The notes under the pieces are model-generated. The model did not search any database, was not told where the DNA came from, and was given only the letters and a program-made list of their open reading frames with translations. A program made the translations under genes and the position numbers. Positions 55,142 through 62,688 of a stretch of 64,000 nucleotides of DNA are shown here, one piece after another. This DNA comes from Acidobacteriota bacterium (lineage in GTDB: Bacteria > Acidobacteriota > Terriglobia > UBA7540), in NCBI GenBank assembly GCA_021817045.1, contig JAKAWG010000014.1, forward strand, positions 1 through 64,000. Direction: 5' to 3'. How positions within the stretch are numbered: position 1 is the first letter of the stretch; the number at the start of each line of letters is the position of its first letter.

Positions 55142-56659
55142 TCACAAAGCGTTTAGGCGTTCCGGCCTAGCCTTCGGTACGGTAGAACCGGGCCGGCAGA
55201 CGAACAACACGGAGTTTCGGCCCTGGTAGACACGCTGCCAGCCCGGAAGCTCCGCCATCATCGTCGCGAGTGGAGCATCGGGCGGCACCAGCGCAGCCCG
55301 AATGCCGTACTTCCGGAAAAGAAAAAGGGTGTTCGGCGCAAGCCGGGTCATGCTCAGATAGTCCTTGAGCACGCCGGCGTATTCGTAAATGTCGGCCCTG
55401 CCGTCGATAAAGACTTTGTGCCGGGGCGCGAGGGACCAGATGAGGTATCCGCCCCATCCATATTGGTTGAACATTCTTGCCGGTTCGGGATGCGTGCGAA
55501 GCCAGGCGACCGCCCCTTGGGGGTAGTCTCCCGCCGCGAGCGCCCGGAGCCATGTCTCGGAAGGGGTTTTCCAAAGCAATCCGGCGAGAGCCGCGAACAT
55601 CAAGAGTCCGTTCAGCGAATAGTGGTCTTTGAACGGCTGATAGGCCCGCGTCCAACGGCGCAGCGCGACAGCATAGAACGGTACGAGAACCATCACCAGA
55701 AACACGACAAGCCGCACGTGGACACAGGCCGCATAAACTGCAACCAGGAGCAGCGCCAAATCTTCGAGCCGATAGGCGAAGCGGAAGATCACCTGGCCCA
55801 GAAAATAGACCAAGAACAACACCAGCAGATACTTCCCAAGCAGGAGCTTGAAGGACAATGGCTGCCATTCGTCAATGGACGCCAGGTTGAGCGGTTGCAG
55901 GAAGAGCATCTCCAGCGGGTAAGCTGCCAGCTTCGATCCGTAGGGCGTGACGAACATCGTGGCCAGGGAAACGAGGCTGACCAGTTCAAGCTGGCGTCGC
56001 TCGCCGTCATTCCACCGCCGTGCCTCAATGCCGCCCCATTCGAAATTTGTCAGGCCAGACAGCAGGTAGGCCGCGAGGCACGCGAACCCCAACACGAACG
56101 TTCCGTGCGTATTAACCCAAATCAGGAAAATTGCGGGGCAAATCCACAAGGCTCGCCGCCGCCCCTGACGGAAAAGCTCAAGAGCGATTAGCGTCAGCAG
56201 CAGGAAGATATATCCAAAGAGCTGCGGCCGAAGCGTGAAGAAGACGACGATCACGGGCAACCAGACGGCACACACAGCAAATGCGGCCTTGCAGTTGCCT
56301 GTTCTGAGGTTCGTGTAGCCGTAAAGTAACGCGAGAATTGCTCCCGAGAGGAGCATGAGCAGAAACCCTAAACCCTTCATGCCTGCCCAGCGCAAAACGA
56401 GCGCAAAAATCACTTCCCCGAGCCACTCATAAGCCATCCACGGGCTGCCGCTGGCCGTAAAGGAATAGGGATCCTGGCGGGGCAACGCGCCGGTGGCTAG
56501 AATTTGTTCGCCAACTTTCAAGTGCCACCAGGTATCCGGATCGAAGAAATGAAAGTGCAATGCAGTTGCGGCAGCCGCGGCCAGCAATGCTCCAAGAAGG
56601 ACAGGAAAAGCAAATACTCGGCGAGTTGTGAGTTGCCAGGCGTTGCTTGCCCTGTTCAC
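55142..56659 (-). CDS. Multi-pass membrane protein of unknown function within the tad locus (GT-C-like)
   Basis: A 505-residue protein with about ten to eleven hydrophobic helices. The first loop has FDPDTWWHLKVGEQILATGA at 39-58 and DPYSFTASGSPW at 63-74, followed by YEWLGE; a second has WVNTHGTFVLGF at about 180-191. A soluble C-terminal part (about 385-500) has FNQYGWGGYLIWSLAPRHKV and FIDGRADIYEYAGVLKDYLS. The DxDTWWH, EWL and GRAD patterns are those of large membrane proteins related to GT-C glycosyltransferases, so pilin glycosylation is conceivable. Not one of the known Tad proteins. It lies between tadG and flp, in the same direction. Confidence 0.7.
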   Translation of the reverse strand: MNRASNAWQLTTRRVFAFPVLLGALLAAAAATALHFHFFDPDTWWHLKVGEQILATGALPRQDPYSFTASGSPWMAYEWLGEVIFALVLRWAGMKGLGFLLMLLSGAILALLYGYTNLRTGNCKAAFAVCAVWLPVIVVFFTLRPQLFGYIFLLLTLIALELFRQGRRRALWICPAIFLIWVNTHGTFVLGFACLAAYLLSGLTNFEWGGIEARRWNDGERRQLELVSLVSLATMFVTPYGSKLAAYPLEMLFLQPLNLASIDEWQPLSFKLLLGKYLLVLFLVYFLGQVIFRFAYRLEDLALLLVAVYAACVHVRLVVFLVMVLVPFYAVALRRWTRAYQPFKDHYSLNGLLMFAALAGLLWKTPSETWLRALAAGDYPQGAVAWLRTHPEPARMFNQYGWGGYLIWSLAPRHKVFIDGRADIYEYAGVLKDYLSMTRLAPNTLFLFRKYGIRAALVPPDAPLATMMAELPGWQRVYQGRNSVLFVCRPGSTVPKARPERLNAL

Positions 56660-56706
56660 TTAGTCCGTGATGACTTGCGTCGTCGCCATAAAGTCCGGGA
56701 TGAGAT

Positions 56707-56756
56707 GTAGCGCCGACCCTCAAGCCGGCACATGCCGGGCTTAAGCCCGGCGCTAC
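56707..56756 (-). repeat. Palindromic repeat, family A, copy 2 (supplies the tadG stop codon)
   Basis: GTAGCGCCG and CGGCGCTAC at the two ends, and a central hairpin CCGGGCTTAAGCCCGG. Read on the minus strand it matches 9096-9140 over about 45 bases. Its TAG is the in-frame stop of the tadG-like gene. Confidence 0.85.
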
Positions 56757-57982
56757 TGCACCAGCCGCACGGGAACCGGCGTGGTTCCTTCGACCGGCTC
56801 ACCGCTCTCGTTATTCGTGCCGCAACCGGAAATGTTCAAAACAATTCCGTTGATGTCTCCGCTTGAGTCCGTCTGAGTAATGAACAACTGCATAAATCCG
56901 AGAGTGACTTCCGAGTAGTTGTTTCCCGATTGCTGTTGCTGCGAGAAATCGAAGATGGGCACGGAAACGATGGAATCGCTGTTTGCGATTTGGGAGCCGG
57001 AGGCGATATAAGGATTTGCCGGACCGGCGAAAATCGCAAACGGCGGCCCGCTCGCCGTGCTCGGAATACTGTCCTGGCCAACGCTCATACCTTGGCCGCT
57101 GGCGTGGATCAGACTCTGGATAGCGGTGTTGGTGGTTGGCACCGTAATGTTAGTGAGAACCGGCACCGTCCCTCCACACGCGAAAGGGAGCGGAGTGCAG
57201 CTTGTAATCGTCTGGGCGTAAGTCTGACCGAGCCCACCCGAGACATTTGCCGGGTAGTACACGTTGCCCTGCTGTTGTCCCGCATAGGACTCCGGCCCGA
57301 ACTGAAGCGTCTCACCGATGACGCCGCCTTGAGAGGCAGGTCCCGGAAAGTTAATCGCGCCAGTCGTTATGTCAAACAAATGGTCGAAATGGTGACCCTG
57401 GTTGCCGGGGGTACAGTCACTCCCGCTATTACCATGGTGGACGCGCGTAGGGTCGCAATCAGGAATGAGCCATGGCTTGACGCACTCGGTCGCCACCGGC
57501 GGGCTGCCGTTGCCCGATGGGTTATAAGCCTCCGCTGTGGCGGTAGCGCCGACATTGGCGCTTGATATGCCGAAAATCCTGGCGAATAGCGTGGGAAGCG
57601 CGTTTCCGCGCGCGGTGGTATTCTGCACGGTCACGGTGACCTGCGGATTGTTAGGTGACGAAACGTTCACGCTAACGTCCGAAGTTTGAATCTGCACCGC
57701 CTGGCCACCAACGCTGTTGGCGCTGCCTGCGGCAATGGCCGCGTTCGTGACGAGCGTCGTCACGGTGGCGGCATTGACTCCGCCAGCGGTGTAGCCGGAA
57801 GTCACGAATTCTTCCGCGCCCGCCAGCGCGGCAGCATCTGCCGCCCGTTGCGCTTCGTCGCGCGCCACGTAAAGGGAGGCCAAGTCAATCGTGACCGCTG
57901 CCATGCCCAGGATCATGACTATCGCCGCCGCCGCCATCCATAGCACTACGCCACGTTCGCCTCTCACCCACCACTTCCTCAC
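56753..57982 (-). CDS. TadG-like minor pilin/assembly protein
   Basis: A secreted, single-helix protein with a TadG-type N-terminus: RGERGVVLWMAAAAIVMILG (helix) then VTIDLASLYVARDEAQRAAD and AAALAGAEEF. From GTG 57982 it has 409 residues; GAGAGGGG lies six bases before. The open frame goes to 58150, but its first 56 codons are repeat DNA (for example PLSPRAPSPIASRSPLTRS). The large C-terminal part is Gly/Ser/Thr/Asn-rich and low in family signatures; cysteines are few and paired (CVKPWLIPDC, CTPLPFAC). The last residues and stop are next to a family A repeat. It follows the TadE-like gene. Confidence 0.8.
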   Translation of the reverse strand: MRKWWVRGERGVVLWMAAAAIVMILGMAAVTIDLASLYVARDEAQRAADAAALAGAEEFVTSGYTAGGVNAATVTTLVTNAAIAAGSANSVGGQAVQIQTSDVSVNVSSPNNPQVTVTVQNTTARGNALPTLFARIFGISSANVGATATAEAYNPSGNGSPPVATECVKPWLIPDCDPTRVHHGNSGSDCTPGNQGHHFDHLFDITTGAINFPGPASQGGVIGETLQFGPESYAGQQQGNVYYPANVSGGLGQTYAQTITSCTPLPFACGGTVPVLTNITVPTTNTAIQSLIHASGQGMSVGQDSIPSTASGPPFAIFAGPANPYIASGSQIANSDSIVSVPIFDFSQQQQSGNNYSEVTLGFMQLFITQTDSSGDINGIVLNISGCGTNNESGEPVEGTTPVPVRLVQ

Positions 57983-57984
57983 CT

Positions 57985-58103
57985 CCGTCCCCTCTCCCGC
58001 GGAGCGGGTGAGGGGGGACCGCGAAGCGATGGGTGAGGGCGCTCGCGGGGAGAGGGGTTGGGGGTGCGCGATTGCGGCACGGCTGAAGCCGTGCCCTGAT
58101 ACA
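57985..58103. repeat. Two repeats before the tadG-like start
   Basis: 58076-58095 is the perfect palindrome GGCACGGCTGAAGCCGTGCC, followed by CTGATAC. 57985-58062 is CT/GA-rich with CCCCTCTCCCGCGGAGCGGG and an inverted GCTCGCGGGGAGAGGGGTTG. Part of the first (CCGTGCCCTGATAC) recurs at 51667-51680. The repeats fill most of the gap between the TadE-like stop and the preferred tadG start. Confidence 0.75.
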
Positions 58104-58162
58104 CTGCACTCCAACTTACTCAACCAACCACCAGCTTCATGCTGCCACAAGTGGACCCGCCG

Positions 58163-58858
58163 CTACCACGGGTTCTGCATCGTCACGCTCGTCGAAAGCC
58201 AAAAGCTTCCAGGGATGCTCGACGAGCCGCTGATCCGCGCGAAGTCCCAGTTGAAAGGATATTGGACGGTCACGCGGGTGAAGAACGCCGCCGCCCCGTT
58301 TACCCTGAGCTGGACGTTGCGCTCGATGGTCAGAATGGGGTTGCCACCGCATCCTGAGCTCGCCGAAGAGTAAGTCCAAACAAAGTTTCCGGCAGCGGTG
58401 GCGCTCGGATTGATGGTGCAGGTTGTGAGGCCGGCAGCCGTCAGATCGTTTTGAACCGTCAGCATGGGCAGGGTCACCGAACACGGGGCGTTGTACGTTG
58501 TCCCGCCCACTTGACATTGAGAGGAAGCGAGATCGGCCGGTTGGTTCACGGCGACCCGCGCCCCTTCGCGCGCCGCGTTAACCAATTTATCCTTCATCCC
58601 GTAGGCGCCGCCGAAATCGTAGATGCCCGCTGCCATGAGCACCAGAAACGGCATGATCAGCGCGAATTCGACTAGCGCCGCTCCGCCGTCGCTTCTGAAC
58701 CCATGCCGTCGATCCGTAGAGCAGTTCGTTGTCGCCCCCGCGAAAGCGGGGGGCCAGACCTGGATTCCCGCTTTCGCGGGAATGACACCGTTTCGGAACA
58801 TTCCGCCGCGGAGCGTGCCACCTGCCACTGCGAGTTGCGTATCCGCTGGGTAGCTCAT
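58163..58858 (-). CDS. TadE-like pilin with a repeat-encoded N-terminal insert
   Basis: From ATG 58858, which overlaps the upstream stop by four bases, the product has 231 residues. Residues 24-44 (GVIPAKAGIQVWPPAFAGAT) are encoded by a common palindromic repeat. The TadE domain follows: GGAALVEFALIMPFLVLMAA at about 58-77 (the pseudopilin-like E in VEFAL) and then a mature domain with paired cysteines (CQVGGTTYNAPC). The N-terminal helix and ALVEFAL define the family. Minor pilin of the Flp pilus. The frame extends to 59005, but this overlaps the first tadE. Confidence 0.85.
   Translation of the reverse strand: MSYPADTQLAVAGGTLRGGMFRNGVIPAKAGIQVWPPAFAGATTNCSTDRRHGFRSDGGAALVEFALIMPFLVLMAAGIYDFGGAYGMKDKLVNAAREGARVAVNQPADLASSQCQVGGTTYNAPCSVTLPMLTVQNDLTAAGLTTCTINPSATAAGNFVWTYSSASSGCGGNPILTIERNVQLRVNGAAAFFTRVTVQYPFNWDFARISGSSSIPGSFWLSTSVTMQNPW
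58731..58786. repeat. Palindromic repeat inside the TadE-like gene
   Basis: GTCGCCCCCGCGAAAGCGGG near one end and CCCGCTTTCGCGGGAATGAC at the other. This is the well-known REP type that is read as PAKAGIQ peptides when it enters coding frames. Confidence 0.9.
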
Positions 58859-59361
58859 GGGTCTTCCTCTTCCATCTGCACCTGCGTCGAAAGGTTGACG
58901 ACGTTGATCGCGGTGAACGGAAGATGAAACGAGAACGGGTAAGTGAAGCTCACGACGGCACCGCAAATCTGGGCCGAAGAGAGACCCTGGGGCGAGCTTG
59001 GACAAGTCATTGTCCCTGCCAGGGGTTGGTTGATCAGAGCCTGGAAAGATTGGACCTGAGAGGGGTTCAGCCCGTCGGCGCTCAGCGCTTGATTCACGAC
59101 GTTCTGAATTTGCGCTGAGGACGGCGGAGCGTTACCGCAAGTCGCGCAGCTTGGAGCGACGGCCGCCCTCGCGCCCTCCCGCGCCGCGCGGTAGATAGTA
59201 ACATCGATATTATAGGCCCGGCCAAACCAGAAAATGGCGAGGAGCAGCGTGAACAACATCGGAAAGACAAGAGCCACCTCGACCATCTCCGAGCCCCCTT
59301 CGTCAGCGAGTTGATGGCGCAGTACGGAAGCGCAGCCAAAAGCAGATTCTTCACCGCGCAT
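58855..59361 (-). CDS. tadE: TadE-family pseudopilin
   Basis: A 168-residue protein: a short polar start, then GGSEMVEVALVFPMLFTLLL at about 22-41, the TadE helix with its conserved MVEVAL, followed by REGARAAVAPSCATC and a periplasmic domain ending SFTYPFSFHLPFTAI. GGGGAG is six bases before the ATG. First gene of the tad locus; the stop overlaps the next start (ATGA). Confidence 0.92.
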   Translation of the reverse strand: MRGEESAFGCASVLRHQLADEGGSEMVEVALVFPMLFTLLLAIFWFGRAYNIDVTIYRAAREGARAAVAPSCATCGNAPPSSAQIQNVVNQALSADGLNPSQVQSFQALINQPLAGTMTCPSSPQGLSSAQICGAVVSFTYPFSFHLPFTAINVVNLSTQVQMEEEDP

Positions 59362-59391
59362 CAGTAACTCCCCTTATTTAACCGCCCGTAT

Positions 59392-59498
59392 GGAGTGCGG
59401 CAGCTTGCTGCCGCTTTGCGCCTGCGAGCTTGCTCGCGGCGCAGGCTATCCGAGACCAGCAAGCTGGCCTTAGCAAAAGCGGCGGCAAGCCGCCGCAC
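59392..59498. repeat. Repeat family D, two inverted copies upstream of tadE
   Basis: GGAGTGCGGCAGCTTGCTGC (59392-59411, continuing CGCTTT) and AAAAGCGGCGGCAAGCCGCC (59475-59494, continuing GCAC) face each other. Between are further small stems (GCGAGCTTGCTCGC; CCAGCAAGCTGG). A third copy lies at 51781-51812. No promoter for tadE was recognised in this stretch. Confidence 0.8.
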
Positions 59499-59540
59499 TT
59501 TATAGCTCCGGCCCATCTAAACGCACTTCGCTCAGAGCTC

Positions 59541-60500
59541 CTAAGCCATATGACTCGCCGGGCTCGCGGGCTTACGAGCCGGCAAGAAAGGGATTCGAAC
59601 GCTGTCTATCGTCTCGCCAATCTGCTGGATACTTTCCTCGCGCAGATTGCCCAGCAGACGGCCGGCGTGAGCCAAATAGTCCAATCTCTCGGGAACGAAG
59701 CCTGCGATGCGGGCGCAGGTCGAATCTACCGCAACCGGGTCGTCGCCCATCACAAGCGCGCCGCACGCTTTTGGTTTGCCGTGCAGAGGCCCGTCGCCCT
59801 CCATGCCGACCACACCATCCACAATCGCGAAATCGGGGCGCAACGTGCTGGCCAAGTCCAGAATGGTCCGCGAAACTCCAGCCCAATGCAGAAGGTTCTT
59901 CGGCCATCCGTAGCAATTGCCAGGTACGGCGCCGAACATGTTCTTCAAAGACAAGCTAAGGCCCGCCCAGCGGTGAGTCTTGAGCTTGGGAATCGAAACC
60001 ACGTAGTCGGCGCCTAGGATGGTCGAAGGGAGGTAAAGCTCGCGCAGCGCCGACGCCCGGCTTCGCAAGACGACGCGATGGACCTCATCCGTGTTCAGGT
60101 CGACAAAGACTTCACGGCTTTGTTCCATGTAATCCCATAGGTGCATGGAATCAGCGATGGCCATTGAATCGCGCTCGAGCGCCGAACCTTCAGCGACAAT
60201 CACGCGGCGCGCGCCGAGCCGCAGGAAGGCTTCGCGCGCGGCGGCCACGACAGCCGGCGAGGTGTTGGCGGTGGTGGCTTCGTTCAGACTTACGAAGTTA
60301 GGCTTGAGGAGAACATTGCGGTCACGGACGGGAGGTCCAAACTCACCCAGAGTCTCGTAAATTATGGAGCTCAGGTTCACCGCATAGCTTCGTGCGCGAC
60401 GAACCGCTACCCAAGACGGAGGCCGAAGGTAGGAGGGCCGGAGTGGATTAGGATTCCTCACCCGTCTCACTTCCCACCGCGGGCAGCGAAGCCACGCCAC
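59541..60500 (-). CDS. DUF362-domain protein
   Basis: A 319-residue protein of the DUF362 family. VLLKPNFVSLNEATTANTSP at about 63-82, SIPKLKTHRWAGLSLSLKNM at about 168-187, FGAVPGNCYGWPKNLLH and PDFAIVDGVVGMEGDGPLHG are typical. No ferredoxin cysteine motif is present, so it is the simple form. Function of the family is uncertain (linked to iron-sulfur chemistry in some members). Start GTG at 60500, with GAGAGGGG three bases upstream. It overlaps the end of the cyclase-like gene by 34 bases, indicating a common transcript. Confidence 0.85.
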   Translation of the reverse strand: MAWLRCPRWEVRRVRNPNPLRPSYLRPPSWVAVRRARSYAVNLSSIIYETLGEFGPPVRDRNVLLKPNFVSLNEATTANTSPAVVAAAREAFLRLGARRVIVAEGSALERDSMAIADSMHLWDYMEQSREVFVDLNTDEVHRVVLRSRASALRELYLPSTILGADYVVSIPKLKTHRWAGLSLSLKNMFGAVPGNCYGWPKNLLHWAGVSRTILDLASTLRPDFAIVDGVVGMEGDGPLHGKPKACGALVMGDDPVAVDSTCARIAGFVPERLDYLAHAGRLLGNLREESIQQIGETIDSVRIPFLPARKPASPASHMA

Positions 60501-61420
60501 GAACCCCTCTCGGCGAGCGCCAGCCAGGACGCGGCCTGAACGTTCGGCAGGGGTGAGCTCTCGAACGTTGCCGGGACGTCAAAGTCTTGCTCGCTTCTCC
60601 GTCCATAGGCGCGCAGACAAAGTTCGGCGACCGCTTTCGCTGCCAGACCCGTGGGTTCGGATGCCCGGGATGCAAGCCACTGGAGGCCTTGGTGGATCTC
60701 GTCTCGATTCGAGTCGTGAAGGAGGGCCAAGAGCGCCCACGCCGTTGGTTCGACTTGCGCGGTGCGCACCGTTCCAGGGCAAGGCGGATTGCCTGTGTCC
60801 CAGCCCCCTCCGGGGCACTGGCGTTCGAGCAGGAACGCGTCACCGCAGGCCAGGCGATTCGTTGCCTGCTTGGGCAGCCGCTTTGCCGGAGTCGCTTGCA
60901 GTGCCAGGAGCGCGTACGCGGTGGGCTCAACCCAGCTACTCGTATTTGGAGTCCAGCTCCAGCCGTACTGACGCGCTTGATGGTGACGGCCGTGAAGCCA
61001 GAATTGCACGCGCGACTTCCACAGAGCCTCCGCAGGAACCGAAAGACATAGCCAATTAAGTCCGCCTGCGAGCGGCTCCTGACAGGTCTCCGGCAAAAGG
61101 CGTGAGTACACCGAGCACGCCCCGCAAGCAAGAGACGTCGCCCAACACCCGCGAGTCTGGCCGAGAAATGACGGCCACGAGCCGTCAGGCAGTTGTGCCT
61201 TGCGCAGCCAGTGCAGGCCGCGCTCCGCCATGGGCAGCCATTTGTCCGCGTCCGGTGCAAACGAAAGAGCCACGAGCGCCCACGATGACGGTTCGACCGC
61301 GCTTCGCGCTCCCACCAGATAGCCCCACCCGCCATCCGCATTTTGGGCGGCCAATAGGAACGAAAGCGCGGGCGACGGAGCTTCATACGAAGGCTTGAGA
61401 GAGACTTGAAGCTTGGCCAT
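60467..61420 (-). CDS. Prenyltransferase/squalene-oxidase-repeat protein without a cyclase acid motif
   Basis: From ATG 61420 (AGGA upstream) the product has 317 residues. It shows repeats of the terpene cyclase/prenyltransferase alpha-alpha barrel: LLAAQNADGGWGYLVGARS, LRKAQLPDGSWPSFLGQTRG, RQCPGGGWDTGN and SSWALVALSF, PTAYALLALQ, PTAWALLALL. The DxDD proton donor of squalene-hopene cyclase is not present, and the protein is half the usual size, so cyclase activity is doubtful. A GTG start at 61444 is possible. It lies before the DUF362 gene and has its own promoter. Confidence 0.75.
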   Translation of the reverse strand: MAKLQVSLKPSYEAPSPALSFLLAAQNADGGWGYLVGARSAVEPSSWALVALSFAPDADKWLPMAERGLHWLRKAQLPDGSWPSFLGQTRGCWATSLACGACSVYSRLLPETCQEPLAGGLNWLCLSVPAEALWKSRVQFWLHGRHHQARQYGWSWTPNTSSWVEPTAYALLALQATPAKRLPKQATNRLACGDAFLLERQCPGGGWDTGNPPCPGTVRTAQVEPTAWALLALLHDSNRDEIHQGLQWLASRASEPTGLAAKAVAELCLRAYGRRSEQDFDVPATFESSPLPNVQAASWLALAERGSWRGFAARGGK

Positions 61421-61499
61421 GCTGTCCTGCCCGAGCTCACCCACACTCCACGGGAACGAGTTACCAGCGACATCTCAGGGGCTTTTTAATCCGAAACTG

Positions 61500-61528
61500 A
61501 TATTATGACTTATTAATTTATAAGTCAA
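61500..61528 (-). promoter_or_regulatory. Promoter of the cyclase-like/DUF362 pair with an operator palindrome
   Basis: On the minus strand TTGACT (61523-61528) and TAATAT (61500-61505) are 17 bases apart. The perfect palindrome TGACTTAT-TAATTT-ATAAGTCA at 61506-61527 fills the spacer and overlaps the -35, the expected place for a repressor. A related half-site (ATTTAAGTC) follows at about 61534-61542. Confidence 0.65.
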
Positions 61529-61763
61529 TATATATTTAAGTCGTAACGGTCACGCAGAACTTTTACCGCAAGTTAACCAAAGAGGTTATTGGAGAAGGGG
61601 CTAGGGCGGACCGCAAGGCGCAATCGTTTGGTCAGTTTCTATGACGGCGACGGAAGGCACGCAACCACTTGTCAGTCTCAGGCTGTAAGGGGGTACTACC
61701 GGCGTAACCCGAATCCAGGGCCAGTACGAGACGATTTTTGTTTTACTTTCTAGTAGACGATTT

Positions 61764-61769
61764 TATAAT
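61764..61769 (+). promoter_or_regulatory. Candidate -10 box of thiD
   Basis: An exact TATAAT, 44 bases before the GTG at 61813; the -35 is weak. It lies inside the longer open frame, which argues for the later start. 61570-61737 holds no recognisable gene, and no TPP riboswitch elements are visible. Confidence 0.45.
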
Positions 61770-61812
61770 CGCTGGAGGTTGTACCTTCGAGGAAGAAGGC
61801 GAGCCGCGATTC

Positions 61813-62676
61813 GTGAATAATTCCGGTAATCATGTTGCGGGCGCTTCCCTGCCGGTCGTTCTGACTATCGCAGGCTTCGATCCATCCGGTGGGGCCGGCA
61901 TTGCCGCTGACCTGAAGACGTTGAGCGCCCATAATTGCTACGGCGTGGCCTCCATCACGGCTCTTACCGTGCAGAACACGCTGGGCGTCAGCAGCATTTA
62001 TCCCGTGGAAGCCGACCGGCTGCGTGAAAGCGTCAAGGCCCTGCTGGAAGACGGCAGGATCTGCGCGTTCAAAGTCGGGATGCTTGGGAACGGCGCCAAT
62101 GCGGAAGCGGTGGCGGAAATCTTATCCGGGAATCGCGGCACTCCTTCCGTTCTCGATCCCGTGCTTCGATCAGCGGGCGGTCTCAAGTTGATCGACGAAA
62201 GCGGCTTGCGAGTGCTGCGTGACAAGCTTCTGCCGCTCGCGAGCGTGATCACGCCCAATCTGGAAGAAGCCGCGGCGCTAACGGGGATGCCTGTGGAAGG
62301 CATCGAGGATATGAAGGCCGCCGCGCGCGAGTTGGTCTCCATGGGCGCTCACGCCGTGGTCGTGACGGGCGGGCACCTGGAAAAGGCCATCGACGTCTTG
62401 TACGACGGGGAGAATTTTGAGACTTTCGCGGGAGAGCGCGTAAAGCCAGACAACACGCATGGCACGGGTTGTACTTTTTCCGCTGCTATCGCTGCTAATT
62501 TAGCTCTCGGTCGCCAGCTTCGTGACGCGGTCGTGCTCGCCAAGGTCTATGTGACCGAGGCCATTCGGAAGGCGTTTGCCGTAGGTCCGGGCCGCTTACC
62601 CCTTCATCACCTCTACCGCCTCCAGCAGTCCGTGGCACGCTTGGCAGAGCCCGGCGATCCTGAGCCTGTCCGCTGA
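61813..62676 (+). CDS. thiD: Hydroxymethylpyrimidine/phosphomethylpyrimidine kinase
   Basis: A ribokinase-fold enzyme of thiamine synthesis. From GTG 61813 it has 287 residues. VLTIAGFDPSGGAGIAADLK at about 16-35, ALTVQNTLGV at about 50-59, FKVGMLGN at about 88-95, DPVLRSAGG at about 114, ITPNLEEAAALTG at about 147-159 and HGTGCTFSAAIAANLALG at about 215-232 (anion hole GTGC) are the family motifs. The frame opens at TTG 61738, upstream of the likely transcription start. A C-terminal extension of about 25 residues follows the usual end. It stands alone. Confidence 0.95.
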   Translation: MNNSGNHVAGASLPVVLTIAGFDPSGGAGIAADLKTLSAHNCYGVASITALTVQNTLGVSSIYPVEADRLRESVKALLEDGRICAFKVGMLGNGANAEAVAEILSGNRGTPSVLDPVLRSAGGLKLIDESGLRVLRDKLLPLASVITPNLEEAAALTGMPVEGIEDMKAAARELVSMGAHAVVVTGGHLEKAIDVLYDGENFETFAGERVKPDNTHGTGCTFSAAIAANLALGRQLRDAVVLAKVYVTEAIRKAFAVGPGRLPLHHLYRLQQSVARLAEPGDPEPVR

Positions 62677-62688
62677 CGGTGGCTCCTC

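Noticed and set aside
59578-59600. tRNA T-arm-like GGGATTCGAAC
   Set aside because: It lies in the DUF362 coding region and no acceptor, D or anticodon stems can be built around it.
60448-61473. Minus-strand 341-residue open frame overlapping the cyclase-like gene
   Set aside because: Its translation is Arg/Ser/Trp-rich without family patterns, whereas the other frame has clear cyclase repeats.
61445-61812. Possible TPP riboswitch before thiD
   Set aside because: The conserved CTGAGA and ACCTGATC-type elements of the thi-box are not present.
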